Shown here piece by piece: positions 52,812 through 61,337 of a stretch of 62,935 nucleotides of DNA. The translations under genes and the position numbers were made by a program. Origin of the DNA: Campylobacteraceae bacterium (lineage in GTDB: Bacteria > Campylobacterota > Campylobacteria > Campylobacterales > Arcobacteraceae); assembly GCA_013215945.1 (NCBI GenBank), contig JABSOM010000010.1:64001-126935 (forward strand), in the 5' to 3' direction. The notes under the pieces were generated by a model. That model did not search any database, was not told where the DNA came from, and worked only from the letters and a program-made list of their open reading frames with translations. Each line of letters starts with the position of its first letter. Within the stretch, counting starts at the first letter, position 1.

Positions 52812-54383
52812 TTATGACATAATACCTTTTATCATAAAAAACACACTAGCAGAGAGTAAAGCAGCAGCAGGAACAGTAATAACCCAAGCAGCAATAATCT
52901 TTTTAACAGCATCTCTTTTTACATATTTTACGCTCTTAGCAGATTTAAATTGTTTTTTGTCTTCTTTTACTACTTCAATATTATTATCAATTAATTTATA
53001 CAATTCTACAATTCTTTGATAATCACTTTTTGATTTTTTTTCAATCTTTTCTATACTAGAGAGTTCACTTTCAAATGAGTTCAAAATCTTTTTATCTCTT
53101 TTAAGTCGTTTTCTCATTTGTGAAATCATTTTGCTTTCAGATGAATCTAAATATTCACGTAAAAAACCAACTCCAAATACTCCTCCCACTGCAATATGCG
53201 TAGAAGAAACAGGAAGTCCAAGCTGTGAGGCAATAATAACAGTAATAGCAGCAGCCATAGCTATAGAGAACGCTCTAACTTGATCAAGCTCAGTGATTTC
53301 ACTTCCAACTGTTTTAATAAGCTTAGGGCCATACAATGCTAAACCAACAGCAATACCTAAAGCCCCTATTCCCATAATCCACAAAGGAATCTCAACTTTT
53401 GAAGATACTCCCATATTTACAACCGCATCATTTATAGCAGCCAAAGGTCCAATTGCATTTGCAACATCATTTGCACCATGAGCAAAAGAAAGTAAAGCAG
53501 CTGCAAAAATTAAAGGAATAGTAAATAAAGTATTGACCTGAACTCTTGTATTGTCAAGTTTTGAAGCCGCTTTTACAATAAAAGGTTTAACAATAATAAA
53601 TACAAGAACTGCAAGAAGTAGCGCTATTCCAGCTGCTTCAAATAAATCTAACTTAATCAGTTTTTTTAAACCTTTTAAAATTAAATACGTAGAAAATACA
53701 AAAGTCATCAGTGCTATTAAATAAGGAACAATATTTTTGGCACTTTGTATCATATCTTTTTTATACATGATTTTTTTCTTAATAAAAAATAAGAAAGCCG
53801 CGGCGATAATACCACCTAATAAAGGAGAAATAATCCATGATGCAGCAATTTTTGCCATCGTTCCCCAAGCAACAATAGAAAAACCAGCAGCAGCAATACC
53901 GGATCCCATAACTCCACCTACAATAGAATGAGTAGTAGAAACAGGAGCACCTATAGCAGTTGCAAAATTAAGCCAAATTGCTGCTGATAATAAAGCAGCT
54001 GCCATGACCCAAATAAATACTTCGGGATCAGAAATTAAAGCAGGATCAATAATTCCTTTTTTAATGGTTTTGACAACATCTCCACCAGCAATAAAAGCAC
54101 CTAAAGCCTCAAAAACAGCAGCTAATATAATAGCCCACATCATTGTTATAGCTTTAGACCCAACAGCAGGCCCTACATTATTTGCAACATCATTCGCACC
54201 AATATTCATAGCCATATATGCACCAAATACAGCACCCAAAACTAAAAATGTATTATTAGGTAAACCTTCATGAACGGTATACGACCAAATAAATACTAAA
54301 ACTATAAAAAGTAATGCCAAAGAAAACTTAGCAAATGCCGATAGAGAGTTAGTTGTAACTGTATCAATTTTACTGATATTCAA
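52812..54383 (-). CDS. pit: Inorganic phosphate transporter, PiT family
   Basis: 523 aa. Both halves carry the Pit signature: GANDVANNVGPAVGSKA (about 63-79) and GANDVANAIGPLAAI (about 308-322). About ten membrane spans, with a Lys/Glu-rich cytoplasmic region at about 420-485 predicted to form a coiled coil. Cotransports phosphate with H+ or Na+. Start is TTG at 54383 with AAAAGG six bases ahead. Its promoter carries two tandem 11-bp repeats. Confidence 0.94.
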   Translation of the reverse strand: MNISKIDTVTTNSLSAFAKFSLALLFIVLVFIWSYTVHEGLPNNTFLVLGAVFGAYMAMNIGANDVANNVGPAVGSKAITMMWAIILAAVFEALGAFIAGGDVVKTIKKGIIDPALISDPEVFIWVMAAALLSAAIWLNFATAIGAPVSTTHSIVGGVMGSGIAAAGFSIVAWGTMAKIAASWIISPLLGGIIAAAFLFFIKKKIMYKKDMIQSAKNIVPYLIALMTFVFSTYLILKGLKKLIKLDLFEAAGIALLLAVLVFIIVKPFIVKAASKLDNTRVQVNTLFTIPLIFAAALLSFAHGANDVANAIGPLAAINDAVVNMGVSSKVEIPLWIMGIGALGIAVGLALYGPKLIKTVGSEITELDQVRAFSIAMAAAITVIIASQLGLPVSSTHIAVGGVFGVGFLREYLDSSESKMISQMRKRLKRDKKILNSFESELSSIEKIEKKSKSDYQRIVELYKLIDNNIEVVKEDKKQFKSAKSVKYVKRDAVKKIIAAWVITVPAAALLSASVFFMIKGIMS

Positions 54384-54391
54384 AATAAACC

Positions 54392-54469
54392 TTTTGTAAC
54401 TGTTTTGTAACTAAATATTCGTAGGATTATAATGGATTTTTCTTTATAAAAAACTTAAGAAAAACTTAA
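54392..54469 (-). promoter_or_regulatory. pit promoter with two sets of tandem 11-bp repeats
   Basis: Minus-strand TATAAT at 54426-54431. At the -35 place two 11-mers stand in tandem (plus strand AAAAAACTTAA 54448-54458 and GAAAAACTTAA 54459-54469). A second tandem pair, TTTTGTAACTG (54392-54402) and TTTTGTAACTA (54403-54413), lies in the leader next to the ribosome-binding site. The first pair has the layout of a PhoB-type box. Confidence 0.55.
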
Positions 54470-54546
54470 ACTTATATGACTAAAAGCCCTATCTTGTGCA
54501 ATTTCTCTATATTATGTTCTTATATTTTTGAGCTTTTAAAGGTATT

Positions 54547-55395
54547 TTATAATAAAACCAGCCAAGCTTTCATTATTTCATCTTTTTCTAAATAGGCTTT
54601 TGCTAATTCATGGCTATTTATATCACTTTTAATATTATTTTTAAAGTCTTTTATTTCTTCTTCATTTGGTAAAACTTCTACACTTGCTAGTTTTCCTAAA
54701 TCATTTCCACTTAAAATTTTGCTGTTTATTATCTCTTTTGGAAGATTATCAAAACCAATACCTAAAGCTCCAAAGGGTTTTGCTATTTCAAAGTATCCTG
54801 TTTGTGCTCTTGTGTAAAAATTACCCCCAGCGCGTGCTACTAAATCTATTTTATAAGGGTCTATTCTATTTTTAGGCGTTAAAATGTTTTTATTAAAGTG
54901 CATTTTTACAATTTCACAAATAATAAGATTACCAGCGCCTCCATTAGGAGCTATATGAATAATATCTTTTACTATACATTCAAATTGAACAGGTGCTTCT
55001 TTTACTCTAAAGGGGTTTATTTTTTCTGATTGAAGCATAGTAAAACCTGCTTTTTCAAACTCATTTACGCCCCTTGGATAATCCGCACTGCTTAAAGACA
55101 TTTGTTGCACCATGTCATAATTAACTATATTAATTACAACTTCTTTTGTTTCTTCTATATTAAGTAAAGTATCTTTTTTAGAAGCATCTTTTCCTCTGTT
55201 TACAGGAGAAAAGATTAACATAGGAGGATTGGCAGAAATGACATTAAAAAAACTAAAAGGGGAGAGATTTACTTCTCCTTTTTTAGATACAGTACTAGCA
55301 AAAGCAATAGGTCTAGGAGCTACTGCGCTTACTAAATAATTATACACATCAATAGGTGCTTCATCTTTTGGATTTAGGCTTAAAAATTCTTCCAT
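54547..55395 (-). CDS. Flavin reductase-like (FMN-binding split barrel) protein
   Basis: 282 aa. YNYLVSAVAPRPIAFASTVSKKG and NLSPFSFFNVISANPPMLIFSP are the FMN-binding N-terminal strands of the flavin-reductase/HpaC-like family; a C-terminal extension of about 70 residues follows. It is the last gene of the aromatic-degradation operon, 10 bp after the FAH gene. It might supply reduced flavin to a monooxygenase or act as an oxidoreductase of a ring-derived intermediate. Confidence 0.82.
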   Translation of the reverse strand: MEEFLSLNPKDEAPIDVYNYLVSAVAPRPIAFASTVSKKGEVNLSPFSFFNVISANPPMLIFSPVNRGKDASKKDTLLNIEETKEVVINIVNYDMVQQMSLSSADYPRGVNEFEKAGFTMLQSEKINPFRVKEAPVQFECIVKDIIHIAPNGGAGNLIICEIVKMHFNKNILTPKNRIDPYKIDLVARAGGNFYTRAQTGYFEIAKPFGALGIGFDNLPKEIINSKILSGNDLGKLASVEVLPNEEEIKDFKNNIKSDINSHELAKAYLEKDEIMKAWLVLL

Positions 55396-55405
55396 ATTCT
55401 TCCTT

Positions 55406-56422
55406 CTACTTTATATACTGTGTTACACTTTGTTTTATTTCTCCAAAAATACTTTTTCCCTCACCATCATTCATTGAAATTTTAATGCTGTCATTAAACT
55501 TCATAAATTCACTTTTAATATTTCCTGTTTGAATCTTTTCAACCATACGTTTTTCTGCGATACAGGAATAACCTCTTCCACCCTCTTCTATACTTTTGCC
55601 TTCTTTACCATTTAACTTATTAGAAACCGTTCCAGAACCAATAATAGTTCCAGCACTTAAGTGTCTTGTTTTAGCAGCATGAGAAACAAGTTTTGAGAAT
55701 GAAAAAGTCATATCTACATTACACAAGGGATTTCCAAATAAAGCTTCATTGTAAAAAACATCAATACTCAACGCTACTTTATCATCACTCCAAGCCTCAC
55801 CTAATTCATCAGGAGTTACACAAACAGGAGAAAAAGAACAAGAAGATTTGGATTGAATAAAACCAATACCTTTTGCTAATTCTTCTGGAATTAAATTACG
55901 TAAACTTACATCATTAATTAACATCAATAATATAATATGTGAAGAAGCTTCTTCTTGTGTACAAGACATAGGTACATCATTGGTAATAACTGCCACTTCT
56001 GCTTCAAAATCAATACCATAAGATTCGCTTTCTAAACAAATATTTTCTCTTGGGCCTAAAAAAGTATCAGAACCCCCTTGATACATCAAAGGGTCTTCAT
56101 AAAAAGAGCTAGGAATACTAGCTCCTCTTGCTTTTCTGGTTAATTCAACATGATTTACATAAGCAGAACCATCCAACCAAGCATAAGCTCTAGGAAGGGG
56201 AGATTCACAATCCTCTTGTTTAAAAACCTTGGATTCTAATAACTCATTATTATTTAATTGTTTATACACTTTTTCTAAAAGAGGTTTAACTTTTTCCCAA
56301 GAATCTAATGCTTCTTGTAAAGTTCTTGCTATATCTTTAACTTCAACATAAGAAGTCAAAGTTTTATTAACGAGAACTAAAAGTCCATCTCTTGTATTGT
56401 TTTTTAAGCTGGCTAATTTCAT
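55406..56422 (-). CDS. Fumarylacetoacetate hydrolase family protein
   Basis: 338 aa, with the FAH catalytic domain (about 85-335): the metal-binding Glu in GIDFEAEVAVI, the acidic DVSLRNLIPEE and IGSGTVSN. It cleaves C-C bonds of acylpyruvates such as fumarylacetoacetate. It has a variant N-terminus of about 80 residues shared with bacterial FahA-like enzymes. Adjacent to HPPD and VOC genes it is very likely the last step of tyrosine degradation. Confidence 0.87.
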   Translation of the reverse strand: MKLASLKNNTRDGLLVLVNKTLTSYVEVKDIARTLQEALDSWEKVKPLLEKVYKQLNNNELLESKVFKQEDCESPLPRAYAWLDGSAYVNHVELTRKARGASIPSSFYEDPLMYQGGSDTFLGPRENICLESESYGIDFEAEVAVITNDVPMSCTQEEASSHIILLMLINDVSLRNLIPEELAKGIGFIQSKSSCSFSPVCVTPDELGEAWSDDKVALSIDVFYNEALFGNPLCNVDMTFSFSKLVSHAAKTRHLSAGTIIGSGTVSNKLNGKEGKSIEEGGRGYSCIAEKRMVEKIQTGNIKSEFMKFNDSIKISMNDGEGKSIFGEIKQSVTQYIK

Positions 56423-56974
56423 TTATTTACTTTCAAACTCATCTTTATGCAACCATTTTGCGTGTTCTGGTGCTCTTTTAGTTACAGACCATTCTTCTAA
56501 CATAGCCCATTTAACTTCATCCATTTTTTTCATAGCCAAAGCAGCTTCTTCTTTACTTCCTACATTTACACTTAATTCCAAACGGTGACCATCTGGATCA
56601 AACACATAAATAGATTTAAACAAACCATGATTCGTAGGCCCAACAACATCAAGACCTGCTTTTACCCATTTATCTTTTGTTTCAACTAATTCTGCATAAG
56701 ATTCAATTTCAAAAGCAATATGCTGTACCCAATCAGGGGTATTTGGATCTTTAATGGGAGCATCATAGGTTGGTATTTCAAAAAATGCCAAAATATTACC
56801 TGCTCCTGCATCTAAAAAGATATGCATATAAGGATCTGGTTGTTTCGTAGATGGAACTTCGTTTTCAGCTATTGCTAAAACGAAATCCATATTAAAATGT
56901 TCTTTGTACCATAAAACCGTATTTTTCGCATCACTACAACGATAAGCAACATGATGTATCTTTTTGATTTTCAT
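56423..56974 (-). CDS. VOC-superfamily protein with complete metal triad
   Basis: 183 aa. KKIHHVAYRCSDAKNTVLWYK at the N-terminus. The 2-His-1-Glu set is visible: His8, His85 (VQHIAFE) and Glu133 (RLELS), as in extradiol dioxygenases and glyoxalases. It lies between HPPD (19-bp gap) and FAH (directly adjacent). A ring-cleaving or isomerising role in the pathway is a hypothesis; glyoxalase-like activity is equally possible. Confidence 0.75.
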   Translation of the reverse strand: MKIKKIHHVAYRCSDAKNTVLWYKEHFNMDFVLAIAENEVPSTKQPDPYMHIFLDAGAGNILAFFEIPTYDAPIKDPNTPDWVQHIAFEIESYAELVETKDKWVKAGLDVVGPTNHGLFKSIYVFDPDGHRLELSVNVGSKEEAALAMKKMDEVKWAMLEEWSVTKRAPEHAKWLHKDEFESK

Positions 56975-56993
56975 CTTTTATTCCTTTGAGTGA

Positions 56994-58031
56994 TTAAAGA
57001 ACACCACGTTTTTCTTGTTCTCGTTCAATAGATTCAAATAAAGCGGTGAAGTTACCTTCTCCAAACCCTTTATCGTCTTCTCTTTGAATCATTTCAATAA
57101 AAATAGGACCAAAAAGATTTTTGGTAAATATTTGTAAAAGGTAGGTGTTTTTGGCTTGTGAATCTACTAAAATTTGGTGATGTTGTATTCTTTTTCTATC
57201 TTCTTTAACCCAAGGAACTCTGTCCCAAATAGTATCGTAGTACTCAGGAATAATATCAAGGGTATCAATATGAGAAGCATCTAAAGAATCACATGAAGCT
57301 ACTAAATCATTTGTTCTAAATGCCAAATGCTGCACACCTGGACCATCATACATATCTAAATATTCATCAATTTGATTGTTTTTGCTTCCTTTTCCTTCAT
57401 TAATAGGAATACAGAATGTTCCACAAGGACTTGCAAGTGCATAAGAAATGAGTGCTGTTTTTACACCTTTGATATCAAAATATCGAACTTCAGTGAAACC
57501 AAAAACATTTTTATAAAAATCAGCCCATTTTTCCATGGTACCTTGATAAACATTATTGGTTAAGTGATCAATTTCGATAAAACCCTTATCTTTTTGAACA
57601 ACAGGATTCTCTAAGGCTTCAAAATCTTTATCCCAAATAGTATTTTCACCTTCGTAAGCCTCAATAAAATAAATAAGACTGTTACCAATACCATAAATAG
57701 CAGGATACGGAAAATCCGTTTCATTAGCAGGTTTAGCGCCTCTTCTTACAGCTTCATCATATGCGAATTGTGCATTTTTTACGCGCCAACCCATAGATGA
57801 GATTGCGGGACCATGTGTTTTAGTGAATTGTGCTGAGAAACCAGCCTTTTCTTTGTTAAGTAAAAAGTGAATTTTATTTTGACTAAAGTGTAGAATATCT
57901 TTACCAACGAACTTTTGTGTTTTTGAAAAACCAAAATCCATAAACACATCTTCCATAAACTGTGTATCTGCAGATGCAAACTCTGTAAACTCAATACCAG
58001 TTAAACCTAATGGGTTTTTTAAATTTTCCAT
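56994..58031 (-). CDS. hppD: 4-Hydroxyphenylpyruvate dioxygenase
   Basis: 345-aa Fe(II) enzyme that converts 4-hydroxyphenylpyruvate to homogentisate. Two VOC domains; iron ligands His in FIEIDHLTNN (about 175), His in VQHLAFRTND (about 255) and Glu in PIFIEMIQRE (about 330). First gene of the operon hppD-VOC-FAH-flavin reductase. Ribosome-binding site GGAGG. An inverted repeat about 70 bp upstream is a candidate operator. Confidence 0.93.
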   Translation of the reverse strand: MENLKNPLGLTGIEFTEFASADTQFMEDVFMDFGFSKTQKFVGKDILHFSQNKIHFLLNKEKAGFSAQFTKTHGPAISSMGWRVKNAQFAYDEAVRRGAKPANETDFPYPAIYGIGNSLIYFIEAYEGENTIWDKDFEALENPVVQKDKGFIEIDHLTNNVYQGTMEKWADFYKNVFGFTEVRYFDIKGVKTALISYALASPCGTFCIPINEGKGSKNNQIDEYLDMYDGPGVQHLAFRTNDLVASCDSLDASHIDTLDIIPEYYDTIWDRVPWVKEDRKRIQHHQILVDSQAKNTYLLQIFTKNLFGPIFIEMIQREDDKGFGEGNFTALFESIEREQEKRGVL

Positions 58032-58097
58032 TATATTCCTCCAATTATTTTATTTACTCCAAGGAATTAAAGACAGAACGATAGATGGTTCAAAATA

Positions 58098-58119
58098 TTT
58101 AATACCTTAAAGTATTAAA
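58098..58119. promoter_or_regulatory. Inverted repeat upstream of hppD
   Basis: TTTAATAC-CTTAAA-GTATTAAA, a perfect 8-bp inverted repeat with a 6-nt spacer, 67 bp before the hppD start. The size and place suit an operator for a dimeric regulator; no regulator gene is adjacent. The remaining gap up to 58543 is AT-rich with no gene seen. Confidence 0.45.
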
Positions 58120-58543
58120 GATTTCATCCCAAATATAAACTCTATATTCTAAATATACATCAAATAATATATACTTAGACTTTAATCTCACTTCTAATAA
58201 ATGAATTAATTAAAGAACTTTACAAATGTGCTTTGGAAAAGTATAACACAGACTTATGACATTTTTGTCATTTGCTTATCAAAAATATCAAATTTTTAAT
58301 AAATAATTTTTCTATAAAATATTTATTTTATTTTTTGACATATTCTAAAATCTATTTTTAAAGAATACATTATATTAGATACCACAAAATAGTTATATCA
58401 CTAATTATTTTTAAATCCTTGAGAATATTAAATTAAATTATTTAAATAATAAATAATTTAATTTTATTAAAATTAATCTATTTTAAATACAAAATTAGTA
58501 GTAAATTTCACACAATATAACTCAAATAATTATTATAATGTCA

Positions 58544-58720
58544 TTATCTTACAAAAAGAATATACTTTTTAATATAAATATTGATCCAGATCATGGCAAG
58601 TATTATTTTATTGTGCTTAAATTTCACGCTTGGAATTAATAAAGAACCTTCATCTCCTTCTATATAAATAGCATCGAGTTCATTTCTTGGGTAAATGAAA
58701 TTTTTATATTTAATAAGCCC
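58544..58720 (-). pseudogene. Possible decayed gene fragment
   Basis: A 59-codon open stretch on the minus strand without a start codon reads like coding sequence in its first half (KNFIYPRNELDAIYIEGDEG), then degenerates into AT-rich sequence. No family recognised. It may be a remnant of a gene lost between hppD and the orphan regulator. Confidence 0.25.
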
Positions 58721-58762
58721 AAAGGTTTACAGAAAATAAGCACTTTGAAAAAGAATTTTATT

Positions 58763-59482
58763 CTATGAAAGTTTTAATCTATACCCATACTCATATACAT
58801 CTTCAAATAATTCGTCTTCAAGTTTTGCACTTAATTTATGCGCTAAACTTCTTAATAAAGATAGCTCTGAATACTCATCACGGTAAATAAACGATATAAT
58901 TCTATCAAAACTAAGAGGTTCACCGACTTTGGAAGCCAAAACATCAAAAAACTTAATTTCATTTCCACTTAATTTTAACGCTACATCATTTTTATATAAA
59001 ATCTTTTTTGCAATATTATAGCTGTGGTTCTTTGCTAAAATTATCAAAGAGTCTTTTTTTAAACATTCTTGATTTTTAAAAAAATATTTATGTTGATGTA
59101 AAGCAGTTTTAATAGCGATATCTAGATTTCTATCCCTACAAGGTTTTGTTAAATAGGAATAAGATTCACTTCCCATTGCATCTTTAAACTTAGAATCATC
59201 GTTAGAGGAAGTTAAAAATACTATAGGAATTTGATATTTTTTCCAAATTGTTTTTGCAGCTTGAATTCCTGTTTTTTTCCCTTTTAAATTAATATCCATA
59301 ATTACTATATCAAAACTATATTCTTTTAGACTCTTTAAAGCAGCATCTACACTTGTTGTAATGGAAGGTACTTTATAACCTAAATCCTCTAGTGAAGCTT
59401 CCATTCCTAAAGCCAATACTATTTCATCTTCTACAATTAATACTTCTATCGTTTTATCTTGTAAATTCATTAATTTTGTCAT
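58763..59482 (-). CDS. Orphan response regulator
   Basis: 239 aa. Receiver domain (about 13-130; EDE at the acidic pocket, phospho-acceptor Asp in VIMDINLKGKKTGI, Lys in YLTKPCR) and a C-terminal winged-helix-like part (about 150-237, LKLSGNEIKFFDVLASK...YEYGYRLKL). There is no kinase next to it. Its receiver is of the type with GKKTGIQAA often seen in regulators paired with PAS kinases, so the lone kinase at 11-13 kb is one possible but unproven partner. Confidence 0.82.
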   Translation of the reverse strand: MTKLMNLQDKTIEVLIVEDEIVLALGMEASLEDLGYKVPSITTSVDAALKSLKEYSFDIVIMDINLKGKKTGIQAAKTIWKKYQIPIVFLTSSNDDSKFKDAMGSESYSYLTKPCRDRNLDIAIKTALHQHKYFFKNQECLKKDSLIILAKNHSYNIAKKILYKNDVALKLSGNEIKFFDVLASKVGEPLSFDRIISFIYRDEYSELSLLRSLAHKLSAKLEDELFEDVYEYGYRLKLS

Positions 59483-59650
59483 TATTTCTCCAATTATTAG
59501 GTGAGTGTTTTATTAAGGTTATGATACTCAATATCATTTTAAAGTTTGTTGAAACAATTATTTATTACAATGTTTTTTATAAATCAAATAAGCATAAAAT
59601 AGATGTAATGCCTAAGCGGGTGATAATTTGAGCAAAAATATTATCCGTTT

Positions 59651-59688
59651 AAAATAAATAAAAGAGCTTAGGTTCTTTTATTTATTTT
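59651..59688. terminator. Long perfect AT-rich hairpin
   Basis: AAAATAAATAAAAGA (59651-59665) pairs perfectly over 15 bp with TCTTTTATTTATTTT (59674-59688), loop GCTTAGGT. It overlaps the 3' end of the 36-residue ORF on the minus strand and is a likely terminator for it. Confidence 0.65.
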
Positions 59689-59778
59689 TGATTGATACTT
59701 ATCAAAATAATATATAGCAATATTTAAAAGTATTCCAATAACAACAATGCCAATAGCTAAATTATAAAAGTCTTGCAT
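59668..59778 (-). CDS. 36-residue single-helix membrane peptide
   Basis: Small ORF from ATG 59778: MQDFYNLAIGIVVIGILLNI, then AIYYFDKYQS with a basic tail (KINKRT), so the N-terminus should lie outside and the C-terminus in the cytoplasm. Ribosome-binding site AAAGGA is well spaced, and a terminator overlaps the end. Such small one-helix proteins are typical accessory subunits (for example of oxidases), but no family was recognised. The surrounding 553-bp gap is otherwise empty. Confidence 0.55.
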   Translation of the reverse strand: MQDFYNLAIGIVVIGILLNIAIYYFDKYQSKINKRT

Positions 59779-60036
59779 ACTTATCCTTTATAAAGAAAGT
59801 TTATACTCTTTTAATTACAGAAGAGTTACGAAGTTTATTATTACTTTAGCAATGGTGATAATAGTAGGAAAGCTTTAGAGATATCTTTAAAAAAACAATG
59901 CATTTAAAACCATAGATTTAATATTTTCAATATTTCTTTATTGATATCGATTTTTATTATTAATTAATAAAAGCTTTAATATACTTAGCCAAATATAATT
60001 TATTTTAGATGTAAGTATATAAAAGGATTCTAAACA

Positions 60037-61245
60037 ATGGAAAAAGTCGTAATAATTGGCGGGGGATATGCAGGAATTTACGCATTAAAAGAACTAGTAA
60101 AAAATAAAAATATTAAAATAACACTCATTGACAAACACACTTATCATAATTTACAACCTGAAGTTTATGATTTAATAGCAAATAAATCTACAATTGCTGA
60201 TGTTACTATTGATTTAACAACCTTATGTATGGGCTTTAATCACAACTACTTAGAGTATAAAAATTTAAAAGTTTCTAATGTAGATTTAGAGAAAAAAGAG
60301 ATTTATACGGATGAAAAAGAAATCCTTAGTTTTGATTATTTAATTATTGCAGCAGGGACCAGAACATTTTTTCCTAAGAGTATTACAGGATTAAATCATG
60401 CTAATGATATTAAAAAACTTCATCATGCAGTATTTTTTAAACAAAGTTTTGAAAACCAGCTTTTTAAAAAGATTGCCGATGAAGCAAAAATTTGTGACGA
60501 TACACATATTGCTGTTATTGGTGCTGGTTTATCTGGTGTTGAGATTGCTGCAGAAATGGCATACAATTCTAGAAAGTTTTTCACTCGTGGAAACTTTTCT
60601 TGTGATAACTTAAAAATAACCCTTATTAGTAGCTCAGCTACTATTTTACCAGGGCTTACTCCCAAACTAATCAGTATGAGCCATAACAGGCTTAAATCGT
60701 TAGGTATTAACGTAGTAACGGGTACAAAACTAGTGAAATGTGAAGACGGCTTTTTATACCTTTCAAATGGAACTAAAATGTATCATTCCTTTTTGATTTT
60801 TGCAGGAGGAATTATTGCTTCGAGGGTTTCAGTTAATTTAGATCTTGAAAAAAATAAAAAAGGGCAAGTTATTGTAAATGAATATTTACAAGCAAAAAAT
60901 CATAACAATATTTTTGCCATAGGAGATATAGCAGAAATAAAAAATAAAAAAGGCGAGATAATGCCTCCCAATGTCACGATTGCAAGAGAAAGTGGCATAA
61001 GAGCAGGTAGAAATATTCTACGTAAAATCAAAAAAAGAAAACTAAAAAAATGTGACCCCAAACTTGAAGGTATTTTAATAGCCCTTGGAGGAAAGTACGC
61101 AGTTGGAAACTTATATGGTTTAGTTCATGTAAAAGGACTTCTTGCTTATATTATAAAAAGATACGTTTTTCGCTCCTACAGAAATCCACTATTAGATCTT
61201 ATTAAAATAGGATATAAAAAACTAAAAAAAAGAACCTTTAATTAA
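60037..61245 (+). CDS. NDH-2-like FAD-dependent NAD(P)H dehydrogenase
   Basis: 402 aa. FAD-binding GGGYAGIYALKEL at 8-20, the second Rossmann motif AVIGAGLSGVEIAAEM (about 163-178) for NAD(P)H, and NIFAIGDIAEI (about 290) closing the FAD site. Type II NADH:quinone oxidoreductase is the most likely role, feeding electrons to menaquinone; sulfide:quinone reductase relatives share the fold but typical redox cysteines are not evident. C-terminal basic amphipathic tail suits membrane attachment. Confidence 0.85.
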   Translation: MEKVVIIGGGYAGIYALKELVKNKNIKITLIDKHTYHNLQPEVYDLIANKSTIADVTIDLTTLCMGFNHNYLEYKNLKVSNVDLEKKEIYTDEKEILSFDYLIIAAGTRTFFPKSITGLNHANDIKKLHHAVFFKQSFENQLFKKIADEAKICDDTHIAVIGAGLSGVEIAAEMAYNSRKFFTRGNFSCDNLKITLISSSATILPGLTPKLISMSHNRLKSLGINVVTGTKLVKCEDGFLYLSNGTKMYHSFLIFAGGIIASRVSVNLDLEKNKKGQVIVNEYLQAKNHNNIFAIGDIAEIKNKKGEIMPPNVTIARESGIRAGRNILRKIKKRKLKKCDPKLEGILIALGGKYAVGNLYGLVHVKGLLAYIIKRYVFRSYRNPLLDLIKIGYKKLKKRTFN

Positions 61246-61269
61246 GCAGTAAATATTTTCTGCTTAATT
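61240..61269 (+). terminator. Hairpin at the end of the NDH-2-like gene
   Basis: AATTAAGCAG (61240-61249) with CTGCTTAATT (61260-61269), 10 bp, 10-nt loop rich in A/T, overlapping the stop codon. No U-run follows, so it is a tentative terminator. Confidence 0.5.
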
Positions 61270-61337
61270 CTTAAGCTCATAAACTAGGCTTTTTTCTAAG
61301 CTTGTACTAATAATAAGCTATGTTATACTTATATATT

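Noticed and set aside
53293-54273. Long open frames on the strand opposite pit
   Set aside because: They mirror the pit codon pattern, lack ribosome-binding sites and have no recognisable domain.
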